Notes: a model not told the origin generated them from the sequence alone. A DNA stretch of 64,000 bases from Amycolatopsis rifamycinica (GCF_000695625.1 NZ_JMQI01000014.1:124001-188000), one strand, 5' to 3'. Shown: positions 52,166 through 60,919, counted from the stretch's first letter. Numbers and translations: made by a program.

Positions 52166-52237
52166 GATTCCCCGGTCGGGCCGGGGTGGCGAAGAGCACC
52201 GGGCCCGGCGGCGCTCGGCCTTATAGGCTCTCCGGTC

Positions 52238-52831
52238 ATGTCACCACGGCGGATCGGGGTCATGGGCGGCACCTTCGACCCCGTGCACCACGGCCACCTC
52301 GTCGCGGCCAGCGAGGTCCAGTCCCGGTTCGAGCTCGACGAGGTGATCTTCGTCCCCACCGGGCAGCCGTGGCAGAAGACCGCCCGCGAGGTGACCAAGG
52401 CCGAGGACCGGTACCTGATGACGGTGATCGCGACCGCGTCCAACCCGGTCTTCTCCGTCAGCCGCGTCGACATCGACCGCGGTGGACCGACCTACACCGT
52501 CGACACCCTGCGCGACCTGCACGCCGAATACCCCGACGACGAGCTCTTCTTCATCACCGGCGCCGACGCGCTCGAACAGATCCTGACCTGGCACAAGGCC
52601 GACGAGCTGTTCGACTTCGCGCACTTCATCGGCGTCACCCGGCCCGGTTACCGGCTCAACTCCCACCACCTGCCCAGCGGCAAGGTGAGCCTCGTCGAGG
52701 TCACCGCGATGGCCATTTCGTCCACCGGCTGCCGCGACCGGGTCGAACGCGGGGAGCCGGTCTGGTACCTCGTTCCCGACGGCGTCGTCCGCTACATCGC
52801 CAAAAAGGACCTGTACCGGAAGAGCGACTGA
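52238..52831 (+). CDS. nadD: nicotinate-nucleotide adenylyltransferase
   Basis: Makes deamido-NAD from NaMN and ATP, a late step of NAD synthesis. 197 residues; nucleotide-binding [17 protein letters not shown] (HxGH) at the N-terminus and [10 protein letters not shown] near the C-terminus, the family's two ATP-binding motifs. A -10-like TATAGG is 11 bases before the ATG and no ribosome site is visible, so the message may be leaderless. Order nadD-rsfS-gpgP-octT-degV matches M. tuberculosis Rv2421c-Rv2417c. Confidence 0.96.
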   Translation: MSPRRIGVMGGTFDPVHHGHLVAASEVQSRFELDEVIFVPTGQPWQKTAREVTKAEDRYLMTVIATASNPVFSVSRVDIDRGGPTYTVDTLRDLHAEYPDDELFFITGADALEQILTWHKADELFDFAHFIGVTRPGYRLNSHHLPSGKVSLVEVTAMAISSTGCRDRVERGEPVWYLVPDGVVRYIAKKDLYRKSD

Positions 52832-52891
52832 ACCACTGCCGGTGCCTGCGGGTACCCTTCTCGGGCGAACCCGATCTGGAAAAGGAGCACC

Positions 52892-53287
52892 GTGGCAGCC
52901 ACGTCCGAGGCTCGAGAGCTGGCCGTAGCGGCCGCCCACGCGGCGGCGGACAAGAAGGCCAGCGACGTCGTCGTGCTGGACGTGTCCGAACAGCTCGTCA
53001 TCACCGACGCCTTCGTCATCGCCTCCGCGTCCAACGAGCGGCTGGTCGGCGCGATCGTCGACAACGTCGAAGAGAAGCTGCGGGAGAGCGGCCACAAGCC
53101 GGTCCGCCGCGAAGGAGCCCGTGAAGGGCGCTGGGTGCTGCTCGACTACGTCGACGTCGTCGTGCACGTCCAGCACGTCGAAGAGCGCACGTTCTACGGC
53201 CTCGAGCGGCTGTGGAAGGACTGTCCGCGCATCGAGGTGGCCGGACTCGAGGAGCCACCCGCCGACGAGGACCCGGACGTCCCGTGA
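52892..53287 (+). CDS. rsfS: ribosome silencing factor RsfS
   Basis: Binds ribosomal protein L14 and blocks subunit joining during starvation. 131 residues, with the family core VVLDVSEQLVITDAFVIASA, GHKPVRREGAREGRWVLLDY and VVVHVQHVEERTFYGLERLW. GTG 52892 follows AAAAGGAG. The stop overlaps the next gene (GTGA). Confidence 0.96.
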   Translation: MAATSEARELAVAAAHAAADKKASDVVVLDVSEQLVITDAFVIASASNERLVGAIVDNVEEKLRESGHKPVRREGAREGRWVLLDYVDVVVHVQHVEERTFYGLERLWKDCPRIEVAGLEEPPADEDPDVP

Positions 53288-53898
53288 GCCCGCGGCGGCT
53301 GGTGCTCTGGCGTCACGGCGAGACGGACTACAACGCCGCCGGGCGGATGCAGGGTCACCTCGACTCGGCGCTGACCCCGCGCGGCTGGAACCAGGCCCGG
53401 TTCGCGGTGCCCGCACTGGCGCGCTTCTCCCCGGACCTCGTCATCGCCTCCGACCTGCGCCGGGCCACCGACACCGCCACCGTGCTCACCGACGCCATCG
53501 GCGTCCCGCTGCGCATCGACAAGCGGTTGCGCGAGACGCACCTGGGCGAGTGGCAGGGACTCACCGGCGAGCAGGTCGACCAGGCCTACCCCGGTGAACG
53601 CGACCGCTGGCGCACCGACGCGACCTGGGCCCCGCCGGGCGGCGAGAGCCGGGTCGACGTCGCCGACCGCGCCGGCGAGGTCGTCACGGACCTGCAGCAG
53701 GCCAATTCCGCGGCGGGCGACACCGTGCTGCTGGCCGCGCACGGCGGGCTGATCATCGCGCTGACCGCACGGCTGCTGGCCCTGCCGGTGGCGACCTGGC
53801 CGTCGCTGGGCGGCATCTCGAACTGCCACTGGGTCGAGCTGGGCCGTCGCGACGGGAAGTGGCGGCTGCACGCCTACAACGCGGGGATGCACGGCTAG
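53284..53898 (+). CDS. gpgP: histidine phosphatase, probable glucosyl-3-phosphoglycerate phosphatase
   Basis: A 204-residue phosphoglycerate-mutase-like phosphatase: catalytic LWRHGETDYNAAGRMQGH at the N-terminus (RHG), the second arginine in IASDLRRATDTA, the acid Glu in ETHLGEWQG and the second His in LLAAHGGLI. The orthologous position in M. tuberculosis (Rv2419c, between rsfS and octT) is the phosphatase that makes glucosylglycerate from glucosyl-3-phosphoglycerate in methylglucose lipopolysaccharide synthesis; that assignment is by synteny. GTG start overlaps the rsfS stop. Confidence 0.88.
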   Translation: MSPRRLVLWRHGETDYNAAGRMQGHLDSALTPRGWNQARFAVPALARFSPDLVIASDLRRATDTATVLTDAIGVPLRIDKRLRETHLGEWQGLTGEQVDQAYPGERDRWRTDATWAPPGGESRVDVADRAGEVVTDLQQANSAAGDTVLLAAHGGLIIALTARLLALPVATWPSLGGISNCHWVELGRRDGKWRLHAYNAGMHG

Positions 53899-53901
53899 CC
53901 G

Positions 53902-54630
53902 ATGGGGCCGCGCCTGCTCGTGTTCGGCGATTCGCTGAGCTTCCACGGTCCCGAGGGGCCCTGCGCCGCGGACGAGCCGCGGCTGTGGCCCAATGTCGCG
54001 GCCGCCGCCCTCGGTGGCACCGCCGACCTCGTCGCGGGCATCGGCTGGAACGCCCGCGACGCCTGGTGGTCGCTGACCGGTGACCCGCGCGTGTGGGCCG
54101 ACCTGCACCACGTCGACGCGGTCGTGTTCGCGATCGGCAGCATGGACACGCTGCCTTCGCCGTTGCCGACCTACCTGCGCACCGGGCTGCGCTACCTGCG
54201 GCCCGATCCGGTGCGGCGCGTGGTGCGCAAAGCCTATCTCGCCGCGCAGCCGCGGCTGGCCGTCGCGCTGCGCGGCCGTCCTGCGGTGCTGCCCGCCAAG
54301 CTCACCGTGCAGTACCTCGACACCGCGGTGGGCGCGTTGCGCGTCCTGCGGCCGGAGCTGCCGATCTTCGGCTGGCTGCCGTCGGTCCACCGTGCCGCGG
54401 CCTACGGCGGCGTACACACCGCGCGCCCGGCCGCGGCGGCGGCGATGGCGGCCTGGAGTTCCCGCGCGGGCGTGCCGTTGCTGGACCTCGAAGCCGTCGT
54501 AGGGGAGCACGTGCTCAGCGGCGCGGGCAACCCGGACGGCATGCACTGGGGCTGGCCGGGCCACGCCGCGGTGGGCGAGGCGATGTCCATGTTGATGGCG
54601 CCGGTGCTGGCCCGCGGCCACGTAGGCTGA
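53902..54630 (+). CDS. octT: SGNH acyltransferase, probable diglucosylglycerate octanoyltransferase
   Basis: A 242-residue SGNH-fold protein with block I VFGDSLSFHGPEGPC (catalytic Ser), FAIGSMDTLPSP, and the Asp-His pair in NPDGMHWGWPGHAAVG. Its place directly after gpgP and before degV matches Rv2418c (octT), which adds octanoate to diglucosylglycerate, an early step in the 6-O-methylglucosyl lipopolysaccharide pathway. Only 3 bases separate it from gpgP. Assignment is by family and order. Confidence 0.85.
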   Translation: MGPRLLVFGDSLSFHGPEGPCAADEPRLWPNVAAAALGGTADLVAGIGWNARDAWWSLTGDPRVWADLHHVDAVVFAIGSMDTLPSPLPTYLRTGLRYLRPDPVRRVVRKAYLAAQPRLAVALRGRPAVLPAKLTVQYLDTAVGALRVLRPELPIFGWLPSVHRAAAYGGVHTARPAAAAAMAAWSSRAGVPLLDLEAVVGEHVLSGAGNPDGMHWGWPGHAAVGEAMSMLMAPVLARGHVG

Positions 54631-54634
54631 CGGC

Positions 54635-55492
54635 GTGTCGGTCGCCGTAGTCACGGATTCCACCGCCCATCTGCCGGAGGGCTTCGCCGAACGGCACGCG
54701 GTCCGGGTGGTGCCCCTGCACGTCCTGGTCGACGGCGTGGTTTCCCTGGACGGCGTCGAAACCGGACCGGCGGCGGTCGCGGAGGCGATGAAGCAGCGGA
54801 AGATCGTCACGACGTCACGGCCGACACCCACCGAGTTCGCGGCGGTGTACCGGGAGGCGTTCGCCGAAGGCGCGGACGCGATCGTGTCGGTGCACCTGTC
54901 GCGCGAGCTGTCGGGAACGTGGGAGGCGGCGGTGCTCGCGGCGCAGGAGGTCGGGCCGGACCGGGTCCGCGTCGTCGACTCGCGGACCACTGCGATGGGG
55001 CTCGGGTTCGCCGCGCTGCACGCCGCTTCGGCCGCTTCCGCCGGAGCTTCGGCGGCCGACGTCGAGGCCGCCGCGATGACGGCGGCCGGCTGCTCGTCGA
55101 CGTTGTTCGTCGTGGAAACCCTGGACCACCTGCGCCGCGGCGGCCGGATCGGCCCGGCGGCGGCGCTGCTGGGCACGGCGCTGGCGGTCAAGCCGGTGCT
55201 GCACATGTCCGACGGCCGGATCCTGCCGCTGGAGAAGGTCCGCACGATGAACCGGGCGATCGCCCGCCTGGTCGAGCTCGCGGCCCAGGCGGCGGCCGAG
55301 GACGACGTCGAGCTCGCGGTCCACCACCTCGCGTCGCCGGAGCGCGCGGTCGAGCTGGCGAACCGGCTGGAAGAGGCCGTACCGCGCTCGGCGGGCTGTG
55401 TGGTTTCCGAGCTGGGCGCGGTGATCGGGGCACACACGGGCCCCGGGGTGCTGGGGGTCGTCGTCCAGCGGACGGTCCCGTCCCGGAGCTAG
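54635..55492 (+). CDS. DegV family protein (fatty-acid-binding)
   Basis: A 285-residue fatty-acid-binding protein. VAVVTDSTAHLP at the N-terminus, TTSRPTPTEFAAVYREAF with the lipid-head-binding Ser/Thr (TSRPTP), SVHLSRELSGTWEAA, and VETLDHLRRGGRIGPAAALLG are the family motifs. Homologues supply exogenous fatty acids to FakA-type kinases in Firmicutes; the role in actinobacteria is uncertain. It follows octT by four bases and closes the nadD operon, as in mycobacteria. Confidence 0.94.
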   Translation: MSVAVVTDSTAHLPEGFAERHAVRVVPLHVLVDGVVSLDGVETGPAAVAEAMKQRKIVTTSRPTPTEFAAVYREAFAEGADAIVSVHLSRELSGTWEAAVLAAQEVGPDRVRVVDSRTTAMGLGFAALHAASAASAGASAADVEAAAMTAAGCSSTLFVVETLDHLRRGGRIGPAAALLGTALAVKPVLHMSDGRILPLEKVRTMNRAIARLVELAAQAAAEDDVELAVHHLASPERAVELANRLEEAVPRSAGCVVSELGAVIGAHTGPGVLGVVVQRTVPSRS

Positions 55493-55514
55493 CCGACGGG
55501 CTCCGCTCGGCAAT

Positions 55515-55541
55515 CCATCCACAACACCCCGGTTGTCCACA
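55515..55541. promoter_or_regulatory. DnaA-box pair upstream of comEA
   Basis: TTGTCCACA (55533-55541) is a perfect actinobacterial DnaA box; CCATCCACA (55515-55523), in the same orientation and 18 bases upstream start to start, matches 7 of 9 positions. They lie in the 102-base gap between the DegV and comEA genes. Single boxes arise by chance, so a regulatory role is tentative. Confidence 0.45.
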
Positions 55542-55594
55542 GGACGCGACGCCGCCCCTGTCGGACACTCCCCGCGCCCCCTAACGTCGATCGT

Positions 55595-56314
55595 GTGTTC
55601 GAGCAGTCCGCCCGGGAACCGGGCTCTCCCGTCAACGACCGGCTTTCCTGGCTGGCCGACCAGCTCTCGCCCGACGCGAGCACGGTCGGCCCGGGCGGCC
55701 GGCTCATCCGGCGCTGGCTGCCGGGCGGAGCGGCCGGTACGGGCCGCCGCCGCTGGGCACTGGCCGGCGTTCTCGCCGCGGTCGTGGCGATCATCCTCGG
55801 CGCGGTCGCGCTGGCCGGCGGCGGCCCGGCGCCCGAGCCACCGCCGGCGCTGCCCAGCGCCAAACCGGCGGCGGAGGCGCGCGCCGCGCCGCCGCCGGGC
55901 CTGGTGGTGAGCGTGATCGGCCGGGTCCGCTCGCCGGGCCTGGTGACGGTGCCTCAGGGCGCCCGGGTGGCGGACGTCCTGCGTGCGGCCGGCGGCCCCG
56001 AGCCGGGAGCGGACATCCGCGCACTGAACCTGGCCCGCAAGGTCGCGGACGGCGAGCAGCTGGCGGTCGGCATCCCGGCACCCGCGGCGGCCCCGGACCC
56101 CGGCTCCCCGGCGGCCGGAGGAAAGCTCGACCTCAACACGGCAACGGCCGACCAGCTGGACACGCTCCCGGGAGTCGGCGAGGTGACGGCCAAGCGCATC
56201 GTCCAGTGGCGCGCCGATCACGGCGGCTTCACGAAGGTCGAGCAGCTGCGCGATGTCGACGGCATCGGCGAGAGCCGCTTCGAGAAGTTGCGGGAGCAGG
56301 TGACGGTCGGATGA
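55595..56314 (+). CDS. comEA: ComEA family DNA-binding protein
   Basis: A 239-residue membrane-anchored DNA-binding protein. One transmembrane helix (ALAGVLAAVVAIILGAVALAG, about residues 56-76) is followed by an SLBB-type domain (VSVIGRVRSPGLVTVPQGAR, GADIRALNLARKVADG) and a C-terminal helix-hairpin-helix pair (LDLNTATADQLDTLPGVGEV, KRIVQWRADHGGF). In competent bacteria ComEA binds incoming DNA outside the membrane and hands it to ComEC. GTG start at 55595. The C-terminal codons and stop (REQVTVG) are echoed several times in the next 620 bases. Confidence 0.93.
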   Translation: MFEQSAREPGSPVNDRLSWLADQLSPDASTVGPGGRLIRRWLPGGAAGTGRRRWALAGVLAAVVAIILGAVALAGGGPAPEPPPALPSAKPAAEARAAPPPGLVVSVIGRVRSPGLVTVPQGARVADVLRAAGGPEPGADIRALNLARKVADGEQLAVGIPAPAAAPDPGSPAAGGKLDLNTATADQLDTLPGVGEVTAKRIVQWRADHGGFTKVEQLRDVDGIGESRFEKLREQVTVG

Positions 56315-56940
56315 GCCCTCATCCGGCGGTGACCAGCCGGCCGCCCGCGACCGGTCCCGGTTCGCCTCGCGGTGCCCGCGGATGGCGCTCGACGGACGCG
56401 TCAGCTCGGCATCACCAGCGTCGCCGGCCTCGCACTTTCCGCACCGACCGCTCGGCCCTGCACCGGCGACGGCGAGCTCACGCGGTCGCCGGCGGCGTGA
56501 CCGAGCCGGCTCGGTCACCGAAGCAGGTGGTGGTCGGCTCAGTTCGCTCGACGGCCGCGGCCCTTTCCCGCGCGGCCCGCTCGGCCAGGCCTCAGCGAAG
56601 GCGAGTTCGCCGGTTGCCACCGTCGTGGGCAACCGGCTCAGTCACCGAAGCAGGTGGTAGCCGGATGAGCAATGACCCAGCGGCTGCTCGGCCGGCAGCG
56701 GCGGGTGCCGACGGTGCGGGCGACAGCGGTTCGTCGGTTCGCGGAAGCGGGGAAACCTCGGATGAGCACATCCCCTTCGATCGGCACCAGCCCGGATCCG
56801 GCCGGCTCAATTCGCAGCGCCCGCGGACGGCGCCCGACGACCGCGGCCCGCACGGACCGCTCCGCCGCAAACCAGCGGAGGCGACCTCGCATGGTCGCCG
56901 ACGGCGTGGACAAACCGGAAAGCAGGTGACGGCCGAATGA
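56311..56940 (+). CDS. doubtful ORF bridging comEA and comEC
   Basis: An open frame of 209 codons (MSPHPAVTSRPPATG...) that overlaps the comEA stop (ATGA at 56311) and ends overlapping the comEC ATG. Despite the perfect coupling geometry, its composition is arginine/serine/histidine-rich and low in hydrophobics, unlike a normal protein, and it contains duplicated DNA. It may be non-coding spacer that happens to be open because of GC bias, or a translated linker that keeps ribosomes moving to comEC. The 622-base stretch holds no other gene. Confidence 0.25.
   Translation: MSPHPAVTSRPPATGPGSPRGARGWRSTDASARHHQRRRPRTFRTDRSALHRRRRAHAVAGGVTEPARSPKQVVVGSVRSTAAALSRAARSARPQRRRVRRLPPSWATGSVTEAGGSRMSNDPAAARPAAAGADGAGDSGSSVRGSGETSDEHIPFDRHQPGSGRLNSQRPRTAPDDRGPHGPLRRKPAEATSHGRRRRGQTGKQVTAE
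56506..56670 (+). repeat. tandem degenerate duplication in the comEA-comEC spacer
   Basis: CCGGCTCGGTCACCGAAGC followed by AGGTGGTGGTCGG (from 56506) recurs as CCGGCTCAGTCACCGAAGC followed by AGGTGGTAGCCGG (from 56633), about 30 of 32 bases the same. The DNA before each copy is also related (CTCGACGGACGCG near 56386; CTCGACGGCCGCG near 56540). Both echo the comEA end GAGCAGGTGACGGTCGGATGAG and the comEC start AAGCAGGTGACGGCCGAATGA, so the junction has been copied at least twice. Confidence 0.7.
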
Positions 56941-59309
56941 CCACCATCCCCGTAGCCGACACCAGGCAGGACATGCGTCTGGTCCCGGCAGCGGCAACGT
57001 GCTGGCTGGCCGCGTTGGCCGGCCTGCTCCTCGGCTGGTGGACAGCCGTCGCCACCGGCCTGGCCTCTGCGGTGCTCGCCGCAATCGTGCTGTGGCGTGC
57101 CCGCAGCCACCCCCGGGCGCGCGACACGGCGGCGGCCCTGCTGATCCTCGGCCTTCTCGCCGCCGGCCCGGTCTCATGGCGAATCCGAGACGCCCAACGC
57201 GACCAGCTCCGCACCTCCGCCACCGAAGGCCTGCCGGCGGCATTGCGGGTCGTCGTCGCCGAACGTCCGAAGCCCGTGCGCGGCGCCGGGTACGCCGACC
57301 AGCAAGCCGGCGCCCGCTCGGTCGTCCTGGCCGTCGACGTGCGCACTGCGACAGTCGACGGACGGGCGGTCCCTTCGTCCGGCCGCGTCCTGCTGCTGGC
57401 GCCGGTCGCGCAGTGGGCGTCGCTGCTGCCGGGCCAAGAGGTGAGCGCGGCGGGCCGGCTGATGCCGCCGCGTGGCGATGACCTGACCGTCGCCGTGCTG
57501 TCGGTGCGTGGCCCGCCGGGCGAGCCCGGGCCGGTGCCGGGGTGGCAGCGGGCGGCGGCCGGGCTGCGCAGCGGTCTGCACGACCTGTGCCAGGCCCTGC
57601 CGGACGAACCCGGGGGTCTCCTTCCGGGCTTGGTGCTGGGCGACACGAGCGCGTTGCCGCCGCGCGTCGAGCAGGAGTTCGTCTCCGCGGGCCTCGCGCA
57701 CCTCACCGCGGTCAGCGGCGGCAACCTCGCGGTCGTCTGCGGGGCGGTCCTGCTCCTGCTGCGCCTGCTCCGGCTCGGACCCCGGCTGTCGGCCGCGGCG
57801 GCCGGGACGTGCCTGGCCGGGTTCCTCGTCCTCGTCGGGCCGGAGCCGAGCGTGCTGCGCGCGGGCGTCATGGCGGCCGTGGCGCTGCTGGCCCTCGCGC
57901 TGGGACGCCGTGGTTCGGCGCTGCCCGCGCTGGCCTTCGCCGTGTGCCTGCTGGTCGTGGCGGACCCGGCGATGGCCACGGACTTCGGCTTCGCGTTGTC
58001 GGTGTGCGCCACCGGCGGGCTCGTCCTGCTCGCGCCCCGCTGGGCCGGCGCTCTCGTCCGCCGCGGGATCCCGCCGGGGTTCGCGGAAGGGCTGGCGATC
58101 CCGCTGGCCGCCTTCCTGGTGACGGCGCCGGTGCTGGCGGGCATGGCGGGTTCGGTGAGCCTGGTCTCGGTGCTGACCAACGTGCTCGCCGCGCCGGTCG
58201 TGGCTCCGGCGACCGTGCTCGGCGTGCTCGCGACGGTCACCGGCCCGTGGTGGCCGGGCGCCGGGAAGGTCCTGGTGCACCTGGCCGACCCCGAGGCCCG
58301 GTGGCTGATCACGGTGGCCCGGCACGGCGCGCGGGCCCCGGGCGCGGTCATCGCCTGGCCCGGCGGCTGGCTGGGTGGCTTCCTCGCCGCCGCGGTCCTC
58401 GTGGTGCTCGTGCTCGCGGTCTGGCTCCGGCGGGTGCGGGTGCTGATGGCGCTGCTCGTCGTCGGCTCGCTCCTGGTCTTCGTGCCGGTCCGGGTGCTGG
58501 CGCCGGCGTGGCCGCCGCGGAACTGGGCGATGGTCGAATGCGACGTCGGCCAGGGTGACGCGGTCGTGCTGGCGACCGCCGAGCCGGGACGCGCGGTCGT
58601 CGTCGACGCCGGGCCCGAGCCGGGTCCGGTCGACGAGTGCCTGCACCGGCTGGCCGTCGACCGGATTCCGCTGCTGGTGCTGAGCCACCTGCACGCCGAC
58701 CACATCGGCGGCCTCACCTCGGTCTTCGAGGGACGCACGGTCGGCGCGATCGCCGTCGGCCCGGGGCGGTCGCCGGGGTGGGCCTGGCGCCAGGTCGCCG
58801 CCGAGGCCGCTCGGCGGTCCGTGCCGCTGGTGGAACTGACCACGGGCGAGCGGCTGGACTGGCCCGGCCTGGCGCTCGAGGTCCTGGGCCCGCGCTACGT
58901 ACCGGCCCGCTCGGCCGAGCGGCAGGACGGCACGGCGATCAACAACAGCTCGGTGGTGCTGCGAGCGGACACCACGGCGGGCCGGGTCCTGCTGACCGGC
59001 GACGTCGAACTGGCCGCGCAGGCGGACCTGCTGGCCGACATCGGAAATCTGAAGGCGGAGGTGTTGAAGGTGCCCCACCACGGCAGCCGCTACTCGCTGC
59101 CGCCGTTCCTCGCGGCCGTCGCCCCGCGGGTGGCGATGGTCAGTGTGGGCGCGGGGAACACGTACGGGCACCCCAGTAAATCCACAATGGACACGTTGAC
59201 CGCCCTGGGCGCGCGAGTCACCCGCACGGATGTCGACGGCGACACCGCGGTGATCACCGGAACGGCGATAGCCCGCCGCGGTGAGCCGCGCGGGCCGCCT
59301 CGCCGGTGA
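56937..59309 (+). CDS. comEC: ComEC/Rec2 family competence protein
   Basis: A 790-residue membrane channel that in competent bacteria brings single-stranded DNA into the cell. Hydrophobic N-terminus (about 1-65), the competence domain (VEQEFVSAGLAHLTAVSGGN, PSVLRAGVMAAVALLALALG) with about ten helices, and a cytoplasmic metallo-beta-lactamase-like domain (ECDVGQGDAVVLATAEPG, LVLSHLHADHIGG, VPHHGSRYS, NTYGHPSKSTMDTL), the proposed nuclease. All metal-binding motifs are intact. Natural competence is little documented in this group. The ATG overlaps the end of the bridging ORF. Confidence 0.95.
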   Translation: MTTIPVADTRQDMRLVPAAATCWLAALAGLLLGWWTAVATGLASAVLAAIVLWRARSHPRARDTAAALLILGLLAAGPVSWRIRDAQRDQLRTSATEGLPAALRVVVAERPKPVRGAGYADQQAGARSVVLAVDVRTATVDGRAVPSSGRVLLLAPVAQWASLLPGQEVSAAGRLMPPRGDDLTVAVLSVRGPPGEPGPVPGWQRAAAGLRSGLHDLCQALPDEPGGLLPGLVLGDTSALPPRVEQEFVSAGLAHLTAVSGGNLAVVCGAVLLLLRLLRLGPRLSAAAAGTCLAGFLVLVGPEPSVLRAGVMAAVALLALALGRRGSALPALAFAVCLLVVADPAMATDFGFALSVCATGGLVLLAPRWAGALVRRGIPPGFAEGLAIPLAAFLVTAPVLAGMAGSVSLVSVLTNVLAAPVVAPATVLGVLATVTGPWWPGAGKVLVHLADPEARWLITVARHGARAPGAVIAWPGGWLGGFLAAAVLVVLVLAVWLRRVRVLMALLVVGSLLVFVPVRVLAPAWPPRNWAMVECDVGQGDAVVLATAEPGRAVVVDAGPEPGPVDECLHRLAVDRIPLLVLSHLHADHIGGLTSVFEGRTVGAIAVGPGRSPGWAWRQVAAEAARRSVPLVELTTGERLDWPGLALEVLGPRYVPARSAERQDGTAINNSSVVLRADTTAGRVLLTGDVELAAQADLLADIGNLKAEVLKVPHHGSRYSLPPFLAAVAPRVAMVSVGAGNTYGHPSKSTMDTLTALGARVTRTDVDGDTAVITGTAIARRGEPRGPPRR

Positions 59310-59358
59310 GCACCGGTGAGCACCCGGGACGGGCCGGTGAGCCCGCCCCGGGCGGCGC

Positions 59359-60624
59359 TCAGTAGCCGAGGGCCTTGTTCACGGCCGCGGCCGAGGGCGG
59401 CAGGGTCGCCTTCGGGCCGACGTGGTTCTCGATCGCGTCGAGGGTCTTGAGGCCGTCGCCGGTGATCAGCAGCACCGTCTCGGCGTCCGGGTCCAGCTTG
59501 CCCGTCTCGACCAGCTTCTTGGCCGTGGCGACGGTGACCCCGCCCGCCGTCTCGGTGAAGATGCCTTCGGTGCGGGCCAGCAGGCGGATGCCCTCGACGA
59601 CCTCTTCGTCGGAGACGTCCTCGATCGCGCCGCCGGTGCGGTTGACGATGTCGAGCACGTACGGGCCGTCGGCGGGGTTGCCGATCGCCAGCGAGCGGGC
59701 GATCGTGTCCGGCTTCACCGGCTGGACCACGTCGTGGCCTTCGCGGAACGCGGCCGACACCGGCGAGCAGCCGGTGGCCTGCGCGCCGAAGACCTTGTAC
59801 GGGCTGGCGTCCACGAGACCGAGCTGGCCCAGCTCGCGGAAACCCTTGTCCACCTTGGTCAGCTGCGAACCGGAGGCGATCGGCACGACGATCTGCGGCG
59901 GGATGCGCCAGCCGAGCTGCTCGGCGACCTCGAAGGCCAGCGTCTTCGAGCCCTCCGAGTAGTACGGCCGGACGTTCACGTTGACGAACGCCCACTTCGG
60001 GTGCTCGCCGGCGAGTTCGGTGGCGAGGCGGTTGACGTCGTCGTAGTTGCCGTCGATGGCGAGCAGGTCGCCGTCGTACACCGCGGTGGTGAGGATCTTG
60101 GCGCGCTCGAGGGTCTTGGGGATCAGCACGACCGACCGCCAGCCGGCGCGGGCCGCGGCGGCGGCCGTCGCGTTGGCCAGGTTGCCGGTCGACGGACACG
60201 CGAGCACCTCGAAGCCGAACTCGCGGGCCGCGGCCAGCGCGACGGCGACGACGCGGTCCTTGAACGAGTGCGTCGGGTTGCCGGTGTCGTCCTTGACCCA
60301 CACGCGCTTGAGACCGAGCTCTTTGGCGAGGCGGTCGGCGCGGACCAGCCGCGTCGCGCCCGGCTCGGTGTTCGGGATCTCTTCGACGTTGGACGGAACC
60401 GGAAGGAGCTTCTTGTAGCGCCAGATGTTCTTCGGGCCGGCCTCGATGTCTTCGCGGCGGACGCGGCCGAAGTCGTAGGCGACCTCGAGCGGCGAGAAGT
60501 CTTCGGCGGAGACGAATTCGGGGGCGAGCGGCTGCCGGTGGCCCTCTTCCTTCGACACCAGTTCGACGGCGGGTCCGAGATCCGGGGTCTTCGTGGTGGA
60601 GGTCGTGCCGAGGGTGGCGGTCAT
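59359..60624 (-). CDS. thrC: threonine synthase
   Basis: PLP enzyme that turns O-phosphohomoserine into threonine; 421 residues. The PLP lysine lies in DDTGNPTHSFKDRVVAVALA (SFKDR), the phosphate-binding loop is PSTGNLANA, and VPIASGSQLTKVDKGFREL and LITGDGLKTLDAI are conserved. The N-terminal RYKKLLPVPSNVEEI stretch belongs to the longer class of TS. ATG 60624 is preceded by AAAGGAACC. A SAM-I riboswitch ends 15 bases upstream, an unusual control for thrC. Actinobacteria often have a second thrC linked to hom-thrB; this one stands alone. Confidence 0.93.
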   Translation of the reverse strand: MTATLGTTSTTKTPDLGPAVELVSKEEGHRQPLAPEFVSAEDFSPLEVAYDFGRVRREDIEAGPKNIWRYKKLLPVPSNVEEIPNTEPGATRLVRADRLAKELGLKRVWVKDDTGNPTHSFKDRVVAVALAAAREFGFEVLACPSTGNLANATAAAAARAGWRSVVLIPKTLERAKILTTAVYDGDLLAIDGNYDDVNRLATELAGEHPKWAFVNVNVRPYYSEGSKTLAFEVAEQLGWRIPPQIVVPIASGSQLTKVDKGFRELGQLGLVDASPYKVFGAQATGCSPVSAAFREGHDVVQPVKPDTIARSLAIGNPADGPYVLDIVNRTGGAIEDVSDEEVVEGIRLLARTEGIFTETAGGVTVATAKKLVETGKLDPDAETVLLITGDGLKTLDAIENHVGPKATLPPSAAAVNKALGY

Positions 60625-60639
60625 CGCGAGGTTCCTTTC

Positions 60640-60769
60640 CTCATCTGCCCCGCCTGAGCGGGCCGGAATTGGCACCGTGGTCGTCAGCTATCCCGCGATC
60701 GCGGGATGACAGGCTGTACGCCGGTTGCCGGGGCTTCGTCGGGCCGTTCCCTCTGCCCCTCTGGATGAG
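60640..60769 (-). promoter_or_regulatory. SAM-I riboswitch (S-box leader)
   Basis: Read on the minus strand, P1 is formed by CTCATC (60769-60764) and GATGAG (60645-60640). Between them lie the conserved S-box segments CAGAGGGGCAGAGGGAACGG, then CCCGACGAAGCCCCGGCAACC (as GAAGCCCCGGCAACC), a P3 hairpin over CATCCCGCGATCGCGGGAT, GGTGCCAATTCCGGCCC, and P4. All invariant SAM-I core blocks are present in order. The 3' strand of P1 runs straight into the thrC ribosome site (GAGGAAAGGAACC), so SAM binding probably blocks translation. Confidence 0.93.
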
Positions 60770-60919
60770 CGGTATTCGGTTGTCGGTGCCGCGCACGCCG
60801 GATCTTCCGGGGCGGGCTGCCTCGGCTACACCGTACGACATCGCGCTCGAGCCGTGCCACGGTGGCCGCTCGACATCACCGGAGCGGGCGCACGGGAGCG
60901 CAAGTGAGAGGATTCCCGG

